Assembly (NCBI GenBank): GCA_900467745.1
Contig: UBQW01000010.1
Location: forward strand, 124,001 to 188,000
From: Hyphomicrobiales bacterium
GTDB taxonomy: Bacteria > Pseudomonadota > Alphaproteobacteria > Rhizobiales > Rhizobiaceae
Length of the DNA: 64,000 bases
Reading direction: 5' to 3'
Below, piece after piece: positions 28,963 through 37,976 of this stretch. The first letter of the stretch is position 1. Each line of letters starts with the position of its first letter. Both the position numbers and the translations under genes were made by a program. The notes beneath the pieces were generated by a model. The model saw only the letters and a program-made list of their open reading frames with translations, did no database searches and was not told the origin of the DNA.

Positions 28963-28989
28963 TCTCTCGGCACGCCCACACGCGATTGA

Positions 28990-29021
28990 CGAGGTAGACG
29001 GCGCTAATGCCGCCCACCTCG
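28990..29021 (+). terminator. Hairpin after the sugar-acid dehydratase gene
   Basis: Outer arms CGAGGT/ACCTCG and inner arms GGCG/CGCC can pair; a CCCCCTTTTTCC tract follows about 8 nt later. A terminator is plausible, but the T-run is not adjacent. Confidence 0.4.
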
Positions 29022-29071
29022 AAATACCGCCCCCTTTTTCCTGCCTTGCGCGGGATCTCTTTGAGCAAGCA

Positions 29072-29095
29072 GCCGCCTTATCGGCGGCATTTATT
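29072..29095 (+). terminator. Hairpin with short AT tail
   Basis: GCCGCC-TTATC-GGCGGC, 6 perfect GC pairs with a 5-nt loop, followed by ATTTATT. A compact Rho-independent-like terminator between the catabolic operon and pntAB. Confidence 0.5.
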
Positions 29096-29338
29096 GAAAT
29101 AATCAGCTCAGGCCGATCATACCGTCAAAGAAAACGGTGGCTGGATGTTAGCCGCGCCTGACAAAGCAATCTCAAAATTAAAATCGATTAGCAGTCTTTC
29201 CAAAGCGGCAGAACTGGCTGGATTAGCACTTTTCGGTACTGGACAGTTCCCGATCTCTTTGGTTCATCAACCCCCATCATAGCCGGCTACGCAGGTTTCC
29301 GGCTTAAGGTTCGATCCGCCATGAGGGATGAAGTAAAG

Positions 29339-30919
29339 ATGACAGTGATTATCGGCAGTCCGAAGGAGCTCTTCTCTGGGGAAAGTCGGGTGGCGTTGAC
29401 GCCGCCTTCGGCCGAGCAGCTGCACAAGTTGGGTTACCGCTGTCTGGTTGAGACAGGCGCCGGGGTCGGTGCCGGCTTTTCCGACGACGCCTACCGCGCC
29501 GCAGGCGTCGAGATCGCTCCATCGGCGGATGCCCTCTGGTCGTCGGCCGACGTGATCGTCAAGGTCCGCCCGCCGACTGATGCCGAGGCGCGTCTGCTGT
29601 CGACCGGCAAGACACTGATCTCCTTCTTCTATCCCGGCCAGAACGCCGCTCTGCTGGAAAAGGTGAAGGCGACCGGCGCCAATGTCATCGCCATGGACAT
29701 GGTGCCGCGCATCAGCCGCGCGCAGAAGATGGACGCCCTGTCGTCGATGGCCAACATCGCCGGCTATCGCGCCGTCATCGAGGCAGGCAACAATTTCGGC
29801 CGCTTCTTCACTGGCCAGGTCACGGCCGCCGGTAAGGTGCCGCCTGCCAAGGTGCTCGTCATCGGCGCCGGCGTTGCTGGTCTTGCCGCCATCGGCACCG
29901 CGACCTCGCTCGGCGCCATCACCTATGCCTTCGACGTTCGCCCCGAAGTCGCCGAACAGATCGAATCCATGGGTGCCGAGTTCGTCTTCCTGGATTTCAA
30001 GGAGAGCCAGCAGGATGGCGCCGCCACCGGTGGCTATGCAGCCCCGTCGTCGCCGGAGTTTCGCGAAAAGCAGCTGGAGAAGTTCCGCGAGCTGGCGCCC
30101 GAGATCGATATCGTCATCACCACGGCGCTGATCCCCGGCCGCGATGCGCCAAAGCTGTGGCTATCAGACATGGTGGCGCTGATGAAGCCGGGTTCTGTTA
30201 TCATCGACCTCGCGGCGGAGCGTGGCGGCAACTGTGACCTGACGGTCGCCGACCAAAAGATCGTCTCCGACAACGGCGTGATCGTCATCGGCTATACCGA
30301 TTTCCCGAGCCGCATGGCCGCGCAGTCCTCCACGCTCTACGCCACCAACATCCGCCACATGATGACGGACCTGACGCCCGCCAAGGATGGCAAGCTCGTC
30401 CACAACATGGAAGACGACGTCATCCGTGGCGCAACCGTCGCCTTCGAGGGCGCGGTGACCTATCCACCACCGCCGCCGAAGATCCAGGCGATCGCCGCCC
30501 AGAAGCCAAGGGAAAAGACCAAGGAGCCGACGGCTGAGGAAAAGAAGGCCCGCGAGGCGGCCGCCTTCAAGGCGCAGACCAAGAGCCAGGGCTTCCTGCT
30601 TTTGATCGGCACCGCGCTGCTGCTCCTGGTCGGCGCTTATGCCCCGGCAAGCTTCATGAACCATTTCGTGGTCTTCATGCTCGCCTGCTTCATCGGTTTC
30701 CAGGTGATCTGGAACGTCTCGCACTCGCTGCATACGCCGCTGATGGCGGTGACCAACGCGATCTCGGGCATCGTCATTCTCGGCGCGCTGCTGCAGGTCG
30801 GTTCGGGCAACTGGCTGGTCGTCATCCTGGCCGCTCTGTCGGTTCTGGTCGCGACGATCAACATCGTGGGCGGTTTTCTTGTCACGCGGCGCATGCTCGC
30901 CATGTTCCAGAAGTCGTGA
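29339..30919 (+). CDS. pntA: NAD(P) transhydrogenase alpha subunit, full length
   Basis: 526 aa. NAD(H)-binding domain I (about 1-370) starts with [24 protein letters not shown] and has the nucleotide motif [22 protein letters not shown]. Proline-rich linkers (YPPPPPK) then lead to a C-terminal part with four membrane spans (about 425-520: [33 protein letters not shown], and so on). This is the undivided E. coli-type subunit; many alphaproteobacteria split it into PntAA and PntAB. With PntB it uses the proton-motive force to reduce NADP+ with NADH at the inner membrane. The ATG at 29339 (MTVIIGS) gives the family N-terminus. It lies 30 bp upstream of pntB. Confidence 0.95.
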   Translation: MTVIIGSPKELFSGESRVALTPPSAEQLHKLGYRCLVETGAGVGAGFSDDAYRAAGVEIAPSADALWSSADVIVKVRPPTDAEARLLSTGKTLISFFYPGQNAALLEKVKATGANVIAMDMVPRISRAQKMDALSSMANIAGYRAVIEAGNNFGRFFTGQVTAAGKVPPAKVLVIGAGVAGLAAIGTATSLGAITYAFDVRPEVAEQIESMGAEFVFLDFKESQQDGAATGGYAAPSSPEFREKQLEKFRELAPEIDIVITTALIPGRDAPKLWLSDMVALMKPGSVIIDLAAERGGNCDLTVADQKIVSDNGVIVIGYTDFPSRMAAQSSTLYATNIRHMMTDLTPAKDGKLVHNMEDDVIRGATVAFEGAVTYPPPPPKIQAIAAQKPREKTKEPTAEEKKAREAAAFKAQTKSQGFLLLIGTALLLLVGAYAPASFMNHFVVFMLACFIGFQVIWNVSHSLHTPLMAVTNAISGIVILGALLQVGSGNWLVVILAALSVLVATINIVGGFLVTRRMLAMFQKS

Positions 30920-30949
30920 TCGGGCCAGGGATATCAAGGGATTTTCAAT

Positions 30950-32383
30950 ATGACGATTGGTATCGTTTCGGCCGCCTATATCTCCGCGGCTGTGCTTTTC
31001 ATCCTCTCGCTCGGCGGCCTGTCGGGCCAGGAAAGCGCCAAGCGCGCCGCTTGGTACGGCATTGTCGGCATGGCGCTCGCCATTGTCGCGACCATCTTCG
31101 GCCCTGGTGTAAGCAACTGGTTCATCATTCTCCCGATGATCCTGGCCGGCTCCATCGCAGGCTACTACGTGGCCAACCGCGTGCAGATGACCGAGATGCC
31201 GCAGCTCGTGGCGGCACTTCACTCCTTCGTCGGCCTCGCCGCCGTCTTCATCGGCTACAACGCCCACATCGAAGCATGGCGCGTTGCCGGCATGGATGAG
31301 GCGGCACGCGCTGCACTCGATGGCTTTGCCGGTATTCTCGCGCACAAGACCCCGGTCGAGCTCGCGATCATGAAGGTCGAGGTCTTCCTCGGCGTCTTCA
31401 TCGGTGCGATCACCTTCACCGGCTCGGTTGTCGCCTTCGGCAAGCTGGCCGGCAAGGTCGACGGCAAGGCGAAGAAGCTGCCGGGCGGGCATTTTCTCAA
31501 TGCCGCCGCCGCGATCCTGTCGCTGATCCTGCTCCTGATGTACGCCAACGATGCTGGCGTCTGGACGCTGATCCTGATGACGCTGCTCGCCTTCTTCATC
31601 GGCTACCATCTGATCATGGGCATCGGCGGCGCCGACATGCCGGTCGTGGTTTCGATGCTGAACAGCTATTCCGGCTGGGCGGCCGCCGCCATCGGCTTCA
31701 CGCTCGGCAACGATCTCCTGATCGTCACCGGCGCGCTGGTCGGCTCCTCGGGCGCGATCTTATCCTACATCATGTGCAAGGCGATGAACCGCTCGTTTGT
31801 CTCCGTCATCTTGGGCGGCTTCGGCGGCACCACGGGTCCCGCGATGGAAATCGAAGGCGAGCAGATCGCCATCGATGCCGAGGGGGTCGCATCCGCGCTC
31901 AACGATGCCGACAGCGTCGTCATCGTGCCCGGCTACGGCATGGCGGTGGCGCAGGCGCAGCAGGCCGTCTCCGAACTCACCCGCAAGCTCAGGGCTGCCG
32001 GCAAGACGGTTCGCTTCGCGATCCATCCGGTCGCCGGCCGTCTGCCGGGCCATATGAACGTGCTGCTTGCCGAAGCCAAGGTGCCTTACGACATCGTGCT
32101 TGAAATGGACGAGATCAACGACGACTTCCCCGAGACCGACGTCGTCATCGTCATCGGCTCCAACGACATCGTCAATCCGGCCGCTCAGGAAGATCCGAAC
32201 TCGCCGATCGCGGGCATGCCGGTTCTCGAAGTCTGGAAGGCCAAGCAGGTCTTCGTCTCCAAGCGTGGACAGGGCACCGGTTATTCCGGCATCGAAAACC
32301 CGCTCTTCTACAAGGAGAACACACGCATGTTCTACGGCGATGCGAAGAAGTCGGTGACAGAGCTCGTCTCCCAAATCCAATAG
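30950..32383 (+). CDS. pntB: NAD(P) transhydrogenase beta subunit
   Basis: 477 aa. The N-terminal membrane domain has about nine spans, including [16 protein letters not shown] with the conserved proton-channel His. The C-terminal NADP-binding domain III has [53 protein letters not shown] and [20 protein letters not shown]. The length is normal. It is cotranscribed with pntA, and a hairpin follows the stop codon. Together they supply NADPH, using the NAD pool that nadABC elsewhere in this replicon feeds. Confidence 0.95.
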   Translation: MTIGIVSAAYISAAVLFILSLGGLSGQESAKRAAWYGIVGMALAIVATIFGPGVSNWFIILPMILAGSIAGYYVANRVQMTEMPQLVAALHSFVGLAAVFIGYNAHIEAWRVAGMDEAARAALDGFAGILAHKTPVELAIMKVEVFLGVFIGAITFTGSVVAFGKLAGKVDGKAKKLPGGHFLNAAAAILSLILLLMYANDAGVWTLILMTLLAFFIGYHLIMGIGGADMPVVVSMLNSYSGWAAAAIGFTLGNDLLIVTGALVGSSGAILSYIMCKAMNRSFVSVILGGFGGTTGPAMEIEGEQIAIDAEGVASALNDADSVVIVPGYGMAVAQAQQAVSELTRKLRAAGKTVRFAIHPVAGRLPGHMNVLLAEAKVPYDIVLEMDEINDDFPETDVVIVIGSNDIVNPAAQEDPNSPIAGMPVLEVWKAKQVFVSKRGQGTGYSGIENPLFYKENTRMFYGDAKKSVTELVSQIQ

Positions 32384-32395
32384 TCTATCGAAGAA

Positions 32396-32424
32396 GCCAG
32401 CGGGCGGCTTACTCGTCCGCTGGC
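32396..32424 (+). terminator. Hairpin after pntB
   Basis: GCCAGCGG and CCGCTGGC form an 8-bp perfect stem with a 13-nt loop, starting 12 bp after the pntB stop. No T-tract follows, so it is a terminator-like or mRNA-stabilising structure. Confidence 0.45.
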
Positions 32425-32450
32425 AGAATAGCAGCAAGACCACAGACAAT

Positions 32451-32464
32451 GTTACCCTGGTAAC
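32451..32464. promoter_or_regulatory. GTTACC-CT-GGTAAC inverted repeat upstream of BA14K gene
   Basis: A perfect 6-bp-arm inverted repeat 88 bp upstream of the small BA14K gene, in a position suited to an operator. No regulator can be assigned. Confidence 0.35.
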
Positions 32465-32551
32465 CCGTACGTGTTTCCCGGTTAGACAGGCCGCACGGAA
32501 CAAAAGTTAACGCCTATCGTTGTTATCCCGAGATATATTCCGGAGGCGGCG

Positions 32552-32854
32552 ATGGCCATGACCTTTAAAATAGTAGCACCTCTTGTTGCGACCGCTGTAT
32601 TGGTCGCGTCGTCCATTGGAACGGCCCACGCCTTCAGCATGGCCGGTGCCGCCGATGGAATGCAGGCTCGCTCGCAAGGCGCCGTTGCTGCGTATACCCA
32701 GGAAGGTGCCGTCGGGGATGGAGACAATTCCGTCCTGTCACCCGCCGAAATCAGCCATATCCGCTGGTGCGCCGAGCGCTATCTCTCCTATCACGCGACC
32801 GACAACACCTACGAGAGCTCGGCCGGCAAGCGCTCGGCCTGTGTTTCCCCTTGA
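32552..32854 (+). CDS. Small exported BA14K-family protein
   Basis: 100 aa. A signal peptide (LVATAVLVASSIGTAHAF, cleaved near residue 27) precedes a mature part carrying one BA14K motif, HIRWCAERYLSYHATDNTY, then GKRSAC. The family, first described as a Brucella immunoreactive protein, consists of small envelope proteins of Rhizobiales with lectin-like activity reported in Brucella. ATG 32552 has GGAGG 5 nt upstream. It lies upstream of the kinase gene on the same strand, with no clear operon link. A protein with two such motifs is encoded at 36.7 kb. Confidence 0.85.
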   Translation: MAMTFKIVAPLVATAVLVASSIGTAHAFSMAGAADGMQARSQGAVAAYTQEGAVGDGDNSVLSPAEISHIRWCAERYLSYHATDNTYESSAGKRSACVSP

Positions 32855-32945
32855 GGGCATATCCATATGCGCATGGCATAGTGAGCGCCTAGAAAAACTC
32901 TTAATGCGCGATAGGTATCGGGGGTCACATTACAACTGGTTGATC

Positions 32946-34334
32946 ATGAACTGGATTTCCCGCTGGACGGCCCGCTCTCTCGCCCTGCGATTTGTCGTGG
33001 TTGGCGGCCTGGTTAGTTTGGCGGCGATGTTCATCGTCGGCTATCTGGTGTCAAAGGTCATCGAAGATGCGGTGATCCACAATTCCGGCGCAGCGACCGC
33101 CCTTTATGTCGACAGTGTCGTTGCTCCACTTCTTCCCGATATGCAGAAGGCTGCGCCGCTCGATGAGGCGAGTGCGCTGGCGCTCGATGAGACGCTTGGG
33201 CAAGGAGCGCTTGGAACGCGATTGGTGTCCTTCAAGCTGTGGCGCGGCGACGGGACAATTCTGTACTCCAACGACAAGGCGCTCGTGGGCAAACAGTTCG
33301 CCGTCAACGACAAGCTTCGCCAGGCATTCGCCGGAACGCTCGTTGCGCGCTATGAGATCGCCGACGACCCAGAAAGCACCACCGAACGTTCGCTCGGCAA
33401 GCCATTGATGGAGATTTACAACCCCGTCCTCCAACCCTGGTCGGGCCAGGCCGTCGCGGTTCTCGAATTTTACGAGACGGCCGAGGGGCTGGGTGAAAGC
33501 CTGACGCGGGCGAGGTTGTGGAGCTGGTTTGGTGTCGCAGGTCTCACTACCGTGTTCTTCGCCGTCCTGTCAGGGCTGGTTTTTCGCGGGAGCCGAACCA
33601 TCGAGGACCAGCAGAGGGACCTCGCCAAACGCGTTGCGGAACTCTCTGCATTGCTTGCCGAAAACAAGGGGCTGCAGGGTAGGCTACAGCGTGCATCCCA
33701 ACGCGCCGCATCGCTCAACGAGACATATCTGCGCAGCATAGGCGCCGATCTCCACGACGGGCCTGCACAACACATCGCCTATGCCTCGCTGCGGCTGGAT
33801 AGCGAATTGCTGATCAGCGCAGAAACGCTGCCCGACGAGCGTGAGAAGGAGCTCACCTGGATCCGCTCGAGCCTCGCCGAGGCGATGACCGAGATCCGGG
33901 ATATCTGCAAGGGACTGGTGCTTCCGGAGATCGAAAAGGCTTCGTTTGCCGAAATCGTCAACCGCGTCACCGAGGCCCACCAAATGAGAACCGACACGAC
34001 CGTCAACACGGTGATCGAGCAGGACGGCTCAGAGCCGGTAGCGGCGGTCAAGATCTGTATCTACCGGTTTATTCAGGAAGCCTTGAACAACGCCCATCGC
34101 CACGCCGGCGGCATTCAGCAGGCCGTTTGGGCTACCCTTCATCGCGGGCATGTCACGATTGAGGTCAGTGATCGAGGCGAGGGCTTCGATCCGAACCATG
34201 TCAGGCCATCGAGCCTCGGGCTTGTCGGGCTCCGCGAGCGGGTCGATAGTCTTGGCGGAACGTTTGAAGTGAAGACCGGGGACAAGGGCACGATCCTGAC
34301 CATGACCTTCGAACCGATGGAAACGGGAGAGTAG
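32946..34334 (+). CDS. Sensor histidine kinase, NarL/HisKA_3 type
   Basis: 462 aa. TM1 (about 13-37), an extracytoplasmic sensor (38-190), TM2 (191-213), a coiled-coil linker (217-258), then the dimerisation/phosphoacceptor motif SIGADLHDGPAQHIAYASL with His270. The ATPase follows: IQEALNNAHRHAGG (N box), DRGEGFDP (G1) and SSLGLVGLRERVDSLGG (G2). The sensor contains SFKLWRGDGTILYSND, which suggests a Cache/PAS-like fold; the ligand is unknown. The start is uncertain: ATG 32946 lacks a strong ribosome site, and an in-frame ATG at 32904 is possible. The partner regulator gene follows after 2 bp. Confidence 0.88.
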   Translation: MNWISRWTARSLALRFVVVGGLVSLAAMFIVGYLVSKVIEDAVIHNSGAATALYVDSVVAPLLPDMQKAAPLDEASALALDETLGQGALGTRLVSFKLWRGDGTILYSNDKALVGKQFAVNDKLRQAFAGTLVARYEIADDPESTTERSLGKPLMEIYNPVLQPWSGQAVAVLEFYETAEGLGESLTRARLWSWFGVAGLTTVFFAVLSGLVFRGSRTIEDQQRDLAKRVAELSALLAENKGLQGRLQRASQRAASLNETYLRSIGADLHDGPAQHIAYASLRLDSELLISAETLPDEREKELTWIRSSLAEAMTEIRDICKGLVLPEIEKASFAEIVNRVTEAHQMRTDTTVNTVIEQDGSEPVAAVKICIYRFIQEALNNAHRHAGGIQQAVWATLHRGHVTIEVSDRGEGFDPNHVRPSSLGLVGLRERVDSLGGTFEVKTGDKGTILTMTFEPMETGE

Positions 34335-34336
34335 AG

Positions 34337-34957
34337 ATGACGTCCATTACTGTTGGGATCGTGGATGACCATCCGCTATTTCGCGAAGGTGTGACGCGCA
34401 GCCTTTCCGAAATCAAGGACTTCCTGGTGGTGGGAGAAGGCGCAACCAGCGACGACGCGGCGATGATCGCAGCCGACAAACATCCCGATGTCATGCTGGT
34501 CGATGTGTCAATGCCGGGCGGCGGCTTGAGCGCGATAGGCGAGATATTGCAACACAGCCCATCAACGAAGGTGTTGATGCTGACCGCGTCGGAGGAGATC
34601 GACACGCTGCTGGGCGCGCTTCAGAGGGGCGCGATGGGATATGTTCTAAAGGGCGTCGGCTCCAGGGGGCTCGCAGAGGCGATCAGGACGATCCTCAAGG
34701 GAGCTCGCTATGTGTCACCAGCCATGTCCGCGAAGGTGGTGGATGTCTCGCTGGACAAGGAGCCATCCAAGAGCAGCCTGACGCCGCGCGAACGCGAGGT
34801 GATGGACCTTGTGGGCGAAGGCCTCTCCAACAAGCATATCGGCCTGCGGCTTGATCTGCAGGAAAAGACCGTCAAGCACCACATGACGCAAATCCTGACG
34901 AAATTGGGCGTTTCCAATCGAACCGAGGCAGCTCTGCGCTGGCGCGGAAAGGGTTAG
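34337..34957 (+). CDS. Response regulator, NarL/LuxR type
   Basis: 206 aa. The receiver domain has the acidic pocket Asp10/Asp11 (IVDDHPLF), phosphoacceptor Asp56 (VMLVDVSMPG) and Lys105 (GYVLKG). The C-terminal LuxR helix-turn-helix is SLTPREREVMDLVGEGLSNKHIG, then EKTVKHHMTQILTKLGVSNRTEA. It is encoded 2 bp after the kinase gene and is surely its partner. Targets are unknown; the flanking small envelope-protein genes are candidates. It converges with the Gly/Asn-rich protein gene, whose stop lies 12 bp away. Confidence 0.92.
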   Translation: MTSITVGIVDDHPLFREGVTRSLSEIKDFLVVGEGATSDDAAMIAADKHPDVMLVDVSMPGGGLSAIGEILQHSPSTKVLMLTASEEIDTLLGALQRGAMGYVLKGVGSRGLAEAIRTILKGARYVSPAMSAKVVDVSLDKEPSKSSLTPREREVMDLVGEGLSNKHIGLRLDLQEKTVKHHMTQILTKLGVSNRTEAALRWRGKG

Positions 34958-34969
34958 GGTCTACACGCT

Positions 34970-35509
34970 CTAGCGAACGATCCGGTTCAGCCGCCGAACA
35001 TCGTTGGCTGTCGCCTGCCTGTCAACGATGGTGCGGCCTTTCGAATCGCGCATGATGTAGCGACCGCGCCGCAGCGTTTCGGTTATGCCATTGCCGTGGC
35101 GGACATCGACACTGCCGTCTGAACGTTCCGTGGCCTTAACGCCTGAGGCTGATGATGCGGTGGGAGACGACGGCGAAGAACTGCCTGCCCTGGCAGGGTT
35201 GCCACTTGCGCCTGCACCTCCGTTGCCATTGCCGTTCCCGTTGCCACCCGCGTTACTGGAGCTGTTTCCGGCGCTGCCCGCGCCATTTCCGTTGCTTGAG
35301 CCGTTGCCGTTCCCATTACTGGAACCGTGTCCATTGTTGCCCCCATTGCCGTTTCCGCCGCCGTTGCCGTTATTGCCGTCCTTCGCATGCGCGGCATTCG
35401 TCGTCGGCGCTTGAATCGGCCCGAAGCTCAGCGTCAGTGGCATCACCGAGATAACAAGGGCGACAGTCGCCCCGCATCCCAATCTCAACAGGCAGCGCCT
35501 TGAAAGCAT
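34970..35509 (-). CDS. Exported Gly/Asn-rich low-complexity protein
   Basis: 179 aa. The N-terminus MLSRRCLLRLGCGATVALVISV is a signal peptide or anchor with a twin Arg. Residues about 42-125 are built of NGNG/GNGGN/SSNGNG repeats (Gly, Asn and Ser), a likely disordered, flexible segment. The C-terminal 55 residues are ordered-looking and charged (GSVDVRHGNGITETLRRG, then YIMRDSKGRTIVDRQA). I do not recognise a characterised family. ATG 35509 is preceded by GGAAGGGG. The repeat DNA is also a slippage-prone region (35190-35400). Confidence 0.7.
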   Translation of the reverse strand: MLSRRCLLRLGCGATVALVISVMPLTLSFGPIQAPTTNAAHAKDGNNGNGGGNGNGGNNGHGSSNGNGNGSSNGNGAGSAGNSSSNAGGNGNGNGNGGAGASGNPARAGSSSPSSPTASSASGVKATERSDGSVDVRHGNGITETLRRGRYIMRDSKGRTIVDRQATANDVRRLNRIVR

Positions 35510-35591
35510 GATTGCGCCCCTTCCGGCCTTGTGCCCTTGTCTACGCAGATGACGGCGCATGGATCTGCGCGGCACCGATCTTTCGCGTCGT

Positions 35592-35879
35592 TTATTCGAC
35601 CTCCGGCTGATCGGTCCGCTGCTTGTGGCGAAATTCAAACACCTGCCGCATCTGCGCCAGCCGGAGTTCAAGTGCGGTTCTATCCATCGATGGGGCAAGC
35701 TTGGCGAGCTCATCGGCCAGGATGTCCATCTCCCGGAGGAAGAACAGCAGGTCAAAGTCACGTTCGAGTTCGGCGGCCGCGTCGTTGGTATCAGGCGAAC
35801 TGGTCTGCAACGACGCCCGGTCCGCCAACATGATCTCGGCGACCAAACCGCCAGCGTGCCTAGCTCGAATGTTTGTCAC
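35592..35879 (-). CDS. Small hypothetical protein downstream of single-domain response regulator
   Basis: 95 aa, soluble and helical, with an acidic/hydrophobic segment (AAAELERDFDLLFFLREMDILADELAKL) that could form a coiled coil. No family recognised. It starts with GTG 35879, supported by AGGAG 6 nt upstream, 12 bp after the response regulator stop. It may be a partner or output of the response regulator; that is inference from position only. Confidence 0.6.
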   Translation of the reverse strand: MTNIRARHAGGLVAEIMLADRASLQTSSPDTNDAAAELERDFDLLFFLREMDILADELAKLAPSMDRTALELRLAQMRQVFEFRHKQRTDQPEVE

Positions 35880-35891
35880 GATATGCTCCTG

Positions 35892-36302
35892 TCAGTGCTG
35901 TTGCGGTTTGGACGCGTCATTTCCCGCGCCGTCTTGTGCATTCTGTTGCCGCGCGCGGCGACTGTGCCACGCTGCAGCCTGGCGCAAGCCATCAACAACG
36001 CTCGGTACACTCGGTGGTTTGACGACGACGTGCACCCCGTCCCGGTCTTCAACAAGATCAGGATTGCCCGTCAGGTAGACGATGCCGACGTTGAAATGCT
36101 CCACCAGATGCCTTGCGATCTCCGGCCCTGTCAGCCCATCGGCGAGGCGCACGTCCAGAATGGCGATATCGGCCTCGGGAGCCAACTCCATCGCTTCGGC
36201 GGTGTTTCGGGCGATACCCGCGATTTCGAAACCTTCGGCCATCGCGATGTCTTCGACCATCAGCGCAAAAGCCGGCTCGTCCTCGACAATCAGAACACGC
36301 AT
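35892..36302 (-). CDS. Single-domain response regulator
   Basis: 136 aa. A receiver domain only: Glu7/Asp8/Glu9 (IVEDEP), phosphoacceptor Asp50 (AILDVRLADG), the Thr of VYLTGNP and Lys95 (VVVKPPS). The C-terminal 30 residues are a Gln/Ala-rich tail with no output domain, so it should act by protein contact. No kinase gene adjoins it; the kinase at 32.9 kb already has its own partner. It is encoded between two unknown small proteins on the same strand (gaps of 8 and 12 bp), which suggests a three-gene operon. Confidence 0.85.
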   Translation of the reverse strand: MRVLIVEDEPAFALMVEDIAMAEGFEIAGIARNTAEAMELAPEADIAILDVRLADGLTGPEIARHLVEHFNVGIVYLTGNPDLVEDRDGVHVVVKPPSVPSVVDGLRQAAAWHSRRARQQNAQDGAGNDASKPQQH

Positions 36303-36310
36303 GATCGCTC

Positions 36311-36628
36311 CTAATGTATAGTCGGTGACAAATGGCGAAGGTCGGGGTCCGGTGCGTCAAAAATTCCGAGCAGCCTCTCGAACTCAATCAGCACTAGCTG
36401 AAATTCCACATCATCCATGGCAGCGATCTGGATAAGCTCCGAAGACGCCCGCGCGATCAGCGTGTCGAGCCAGACGCATTTGTCCGCTCGGATACGGCCC
36501 AGCACGTCCTTTCTGATATCTCGCAACTCGGACAGAATGCGAGACACCAGTTCAATGCGCTCATCGTGACCCATCCACTGCAGGCCGTTTCGGGCTTGCC
36601 GAATCTCGGCTGTCATTCTCGACGGCAT
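36311..36628 (-). CDS. Small helical hypothetical protein upstream of single-domain response regulator
   Basis: 105 aa, predicted all-helical by composition (ERIELVSRILSELRDIRKDVL, then ELIQIAAMDDVEFQLVLIEFERLL), with no recognised family. ATG 36628 (MPSRMTAEIR) is chosen because AGGAGG lies 7 nt upstream; an in-frame upstream start (36664) lacks one. First gene of a probable operon with the receiver-only protein and the 95-aa protein. Confidence 0.62.
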   Translation of the reverse strand: MPSRMTAEIRQARNGLQWMGHDERIELVSRILSELRDIRKDVLGRIRADKCVWLDTLIARASSELIQIAAMDDVEFQLVLIEFERLLGIFDAPDPDLRHLSPTIH

Positions 36629-36708
36629 AACCCGCCCTCCTGTCGTATCGATGAAGCTAACCACGACGAACCAGCCGACAACACGGGCTTTGGTCCCAGA
36701 TGGCTCGA

Positions 36709-37314
36709 CTATTCTTTTGCGGCGACCGTCTGGGCTTCAGCCGGCGACGTGCACTTGATACGGGGGCCATCGTAGGGCTGATAGGTATTGTCGTCCGCGC
36801 GATAGGATTTGTAGCGATTGGCACACCACATCGCAGCGTTTGCCAATGGGTCGGCGGCAGTTGATGACGTGGACGTCATGGCGGCACCGCTCGTTTCCGA
36901 TGGGGGCTGGCAGACGCGAACTTGGCCCTGGAATGAGCGATAGGTGTTCGTCTCCGGGTCAAACGACCGGTAGTGCGACGCGCACCAATTCAGATGTTCG
37001 GCCGAAATTTCGATTGCTGGCGGCGGGATATCGGCGACCACAGGTGCGGCCGCGGCCGGTCGCTTTGCGGCGACCCTCCGGCTGTCAGCCATCGCATATG
37101 TCGAAAGTGCGGGAGGCAACCGCTCATAGGTTTGAAGCGCGGGATCGACACGCGTGGGCTCTGCCGTCCAGAGATCGGCGTCCCTCAGACCGCGCAAGCC
37201 GTGCTCCGTGTTCTCCGCCATGCCGATCGAGGCCACGGATGCGGCGAGCGTAACCGTGCCCACGACCGTGGCTATTCCAAACGCAACGCTTGCGAGCCCG
37301 TTCATTGTCGTCAT
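36709..37314 (-). CDS. Exported protein with two BA14K motifs
   Basis: 201 aa. A signal peptide/anchor region ([19 protein letters not shown]) and an Ala/Pro-rich spacer come before two BA14K motifs: [18 protein letters not shown] with VRVC (about 109-136) and [17 protein letters not shown] with RIKC (about 163-189). Most family members have one motif, so this looks like an internal duplication with divergence. A single-motif paralogue is at 32.6 kb. Envelope location and carbohydrate binding are possible by family only. The start is uncertain (ATG 37314 or 37305). Confidence 0.82.
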   Translation of the reverse strand: MTTMNGLASVAFGIATVVGTVTLAASVASIGMAENTEHGLRGLRDADLWTAEPTRVDPALQTYERLPPALSTYAMADSRRVAAKRPAAAAPVVADIPPPAIEISAEHLNWCASHYRSFDPETNTYRSFQGQVRVCQPPSETSGAAMTSTSSTAADPLANAAMWCANRYKSYRADDNTYQPYDGPRIKCTSPAEAQTVAAKE

Positions 37315-37416
37315 CCGTTGTTATTGTGTGGGGACATTCGCCTGCCGTCATATCGTCGGCGCCGGATCGATGGGTCAGGCGGCACGGCATGCGCCAAGCC
37401 GCCCAACCGAGCGCGA

Positions 37417-37815
37417 TCAATTGATGACCTGGATCACCTTGCGGGACGAAGGTTCGATGATGACCCGCTCGTTGTTGACGATCGCGTAGCCGTATTTCGG
37501 GTTTTCGGGAATCGGCGTGACGACGACTGTTTCCGGCAAGGCATGGCCGACGACGACCTTTTCCTGCACGACAACAGGCGCTGCCGGAGCCGGCGCTTCG
37601 CGAACGTAGGTGACGACCTTTGCCGGCGGCGGATCGATGATGGTACCGACCACGGCGCCCGTGACGCCGCCAACAGCCGCACCGACGGGACCACCAACGA
37701 TAGCGCCGGTAACCGCTCCGCCAGCCGCGCCATTAACGGTACCCGACTGCGCCATGGCGACGCCGGACATGAGGGTGATGGCTGCGATTGCAGTCGCTGC
37801 AAGTTTGAAAGGCAT
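37417..37815 (-). CDS. DUF1236-type exported protein with glycine-zipper segment
   Basis: 132 aa. A signal peptide (AATAIAAITLMSGVAMAQ) is followed by a glycine-zipper-like stretch (GAAGGAVTGAIVGGPVGAA, repeated GAVVG), then a Pro/Val-rich linker and the C-terminal domain EKVVVGHALPETVVVTPIP, then YGYAIVNNERVIIEPSSRKVIQVI typical of DUF1236. The family is common in Rhizobiales; its function is not established. ATG 37815 is chosen because GAGGAG is 6 nt upstream; the ATG at 37821 abuts that site. Confidence 0.78.
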   Translation of the reverse strand: MPFKLAATAIAAITLMSGVAMAQSGTVNGAAGGAVTGAIVGGPVGAAVGGVTGAVVGTIIDPPPAKVVTYVREAPAPAAPVVVQEKVVVGHALPETVVVTPIPENPKYGYAIVNNERVIIEPSSRKVIQVIN

Positions 37816-37976
37816 TTGCATCTCCTCTTCTTTGCGACGCTCTGTCGCTGGGAGACAAACGGCTGTAATTGCTGCAGGTTCCGGGGTCGGACCTCAGTCG
37901 GAGACACGTCAGACCTTGGTCTGATACGGCTTGAACCTGTAGTGCCGAGAACATGAAATGCAATCCGTTGGCGCCA

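Larger units (their letters stand above)
28963..29338. other. Intergenic region between catabolic operon and pntA
   Basis: 376 bp with no supported gene. It contains two hairpins (28990-29021 and 29072-29088), probable transcription ends of the upstream operon, and an AT-richer stretch at about 29160-29230 that may hold the pntAB promoter. Confidence 0.5.

Noticed and set aside
30164..31609. 481-codon minus-strand open frame over pntA/pntB
   Set aside because: Antisense to two certain genes; Asp/Arg/His-rich composition from reversed codons.
35190..35400. Repetitive DNA that might be read as a CRISPR or tandem-repeat locus
   Set aside because: The repeats are codons for Gly/Asn/Ser in the low-complexity protein; there is no spacer-repeat arrangement.
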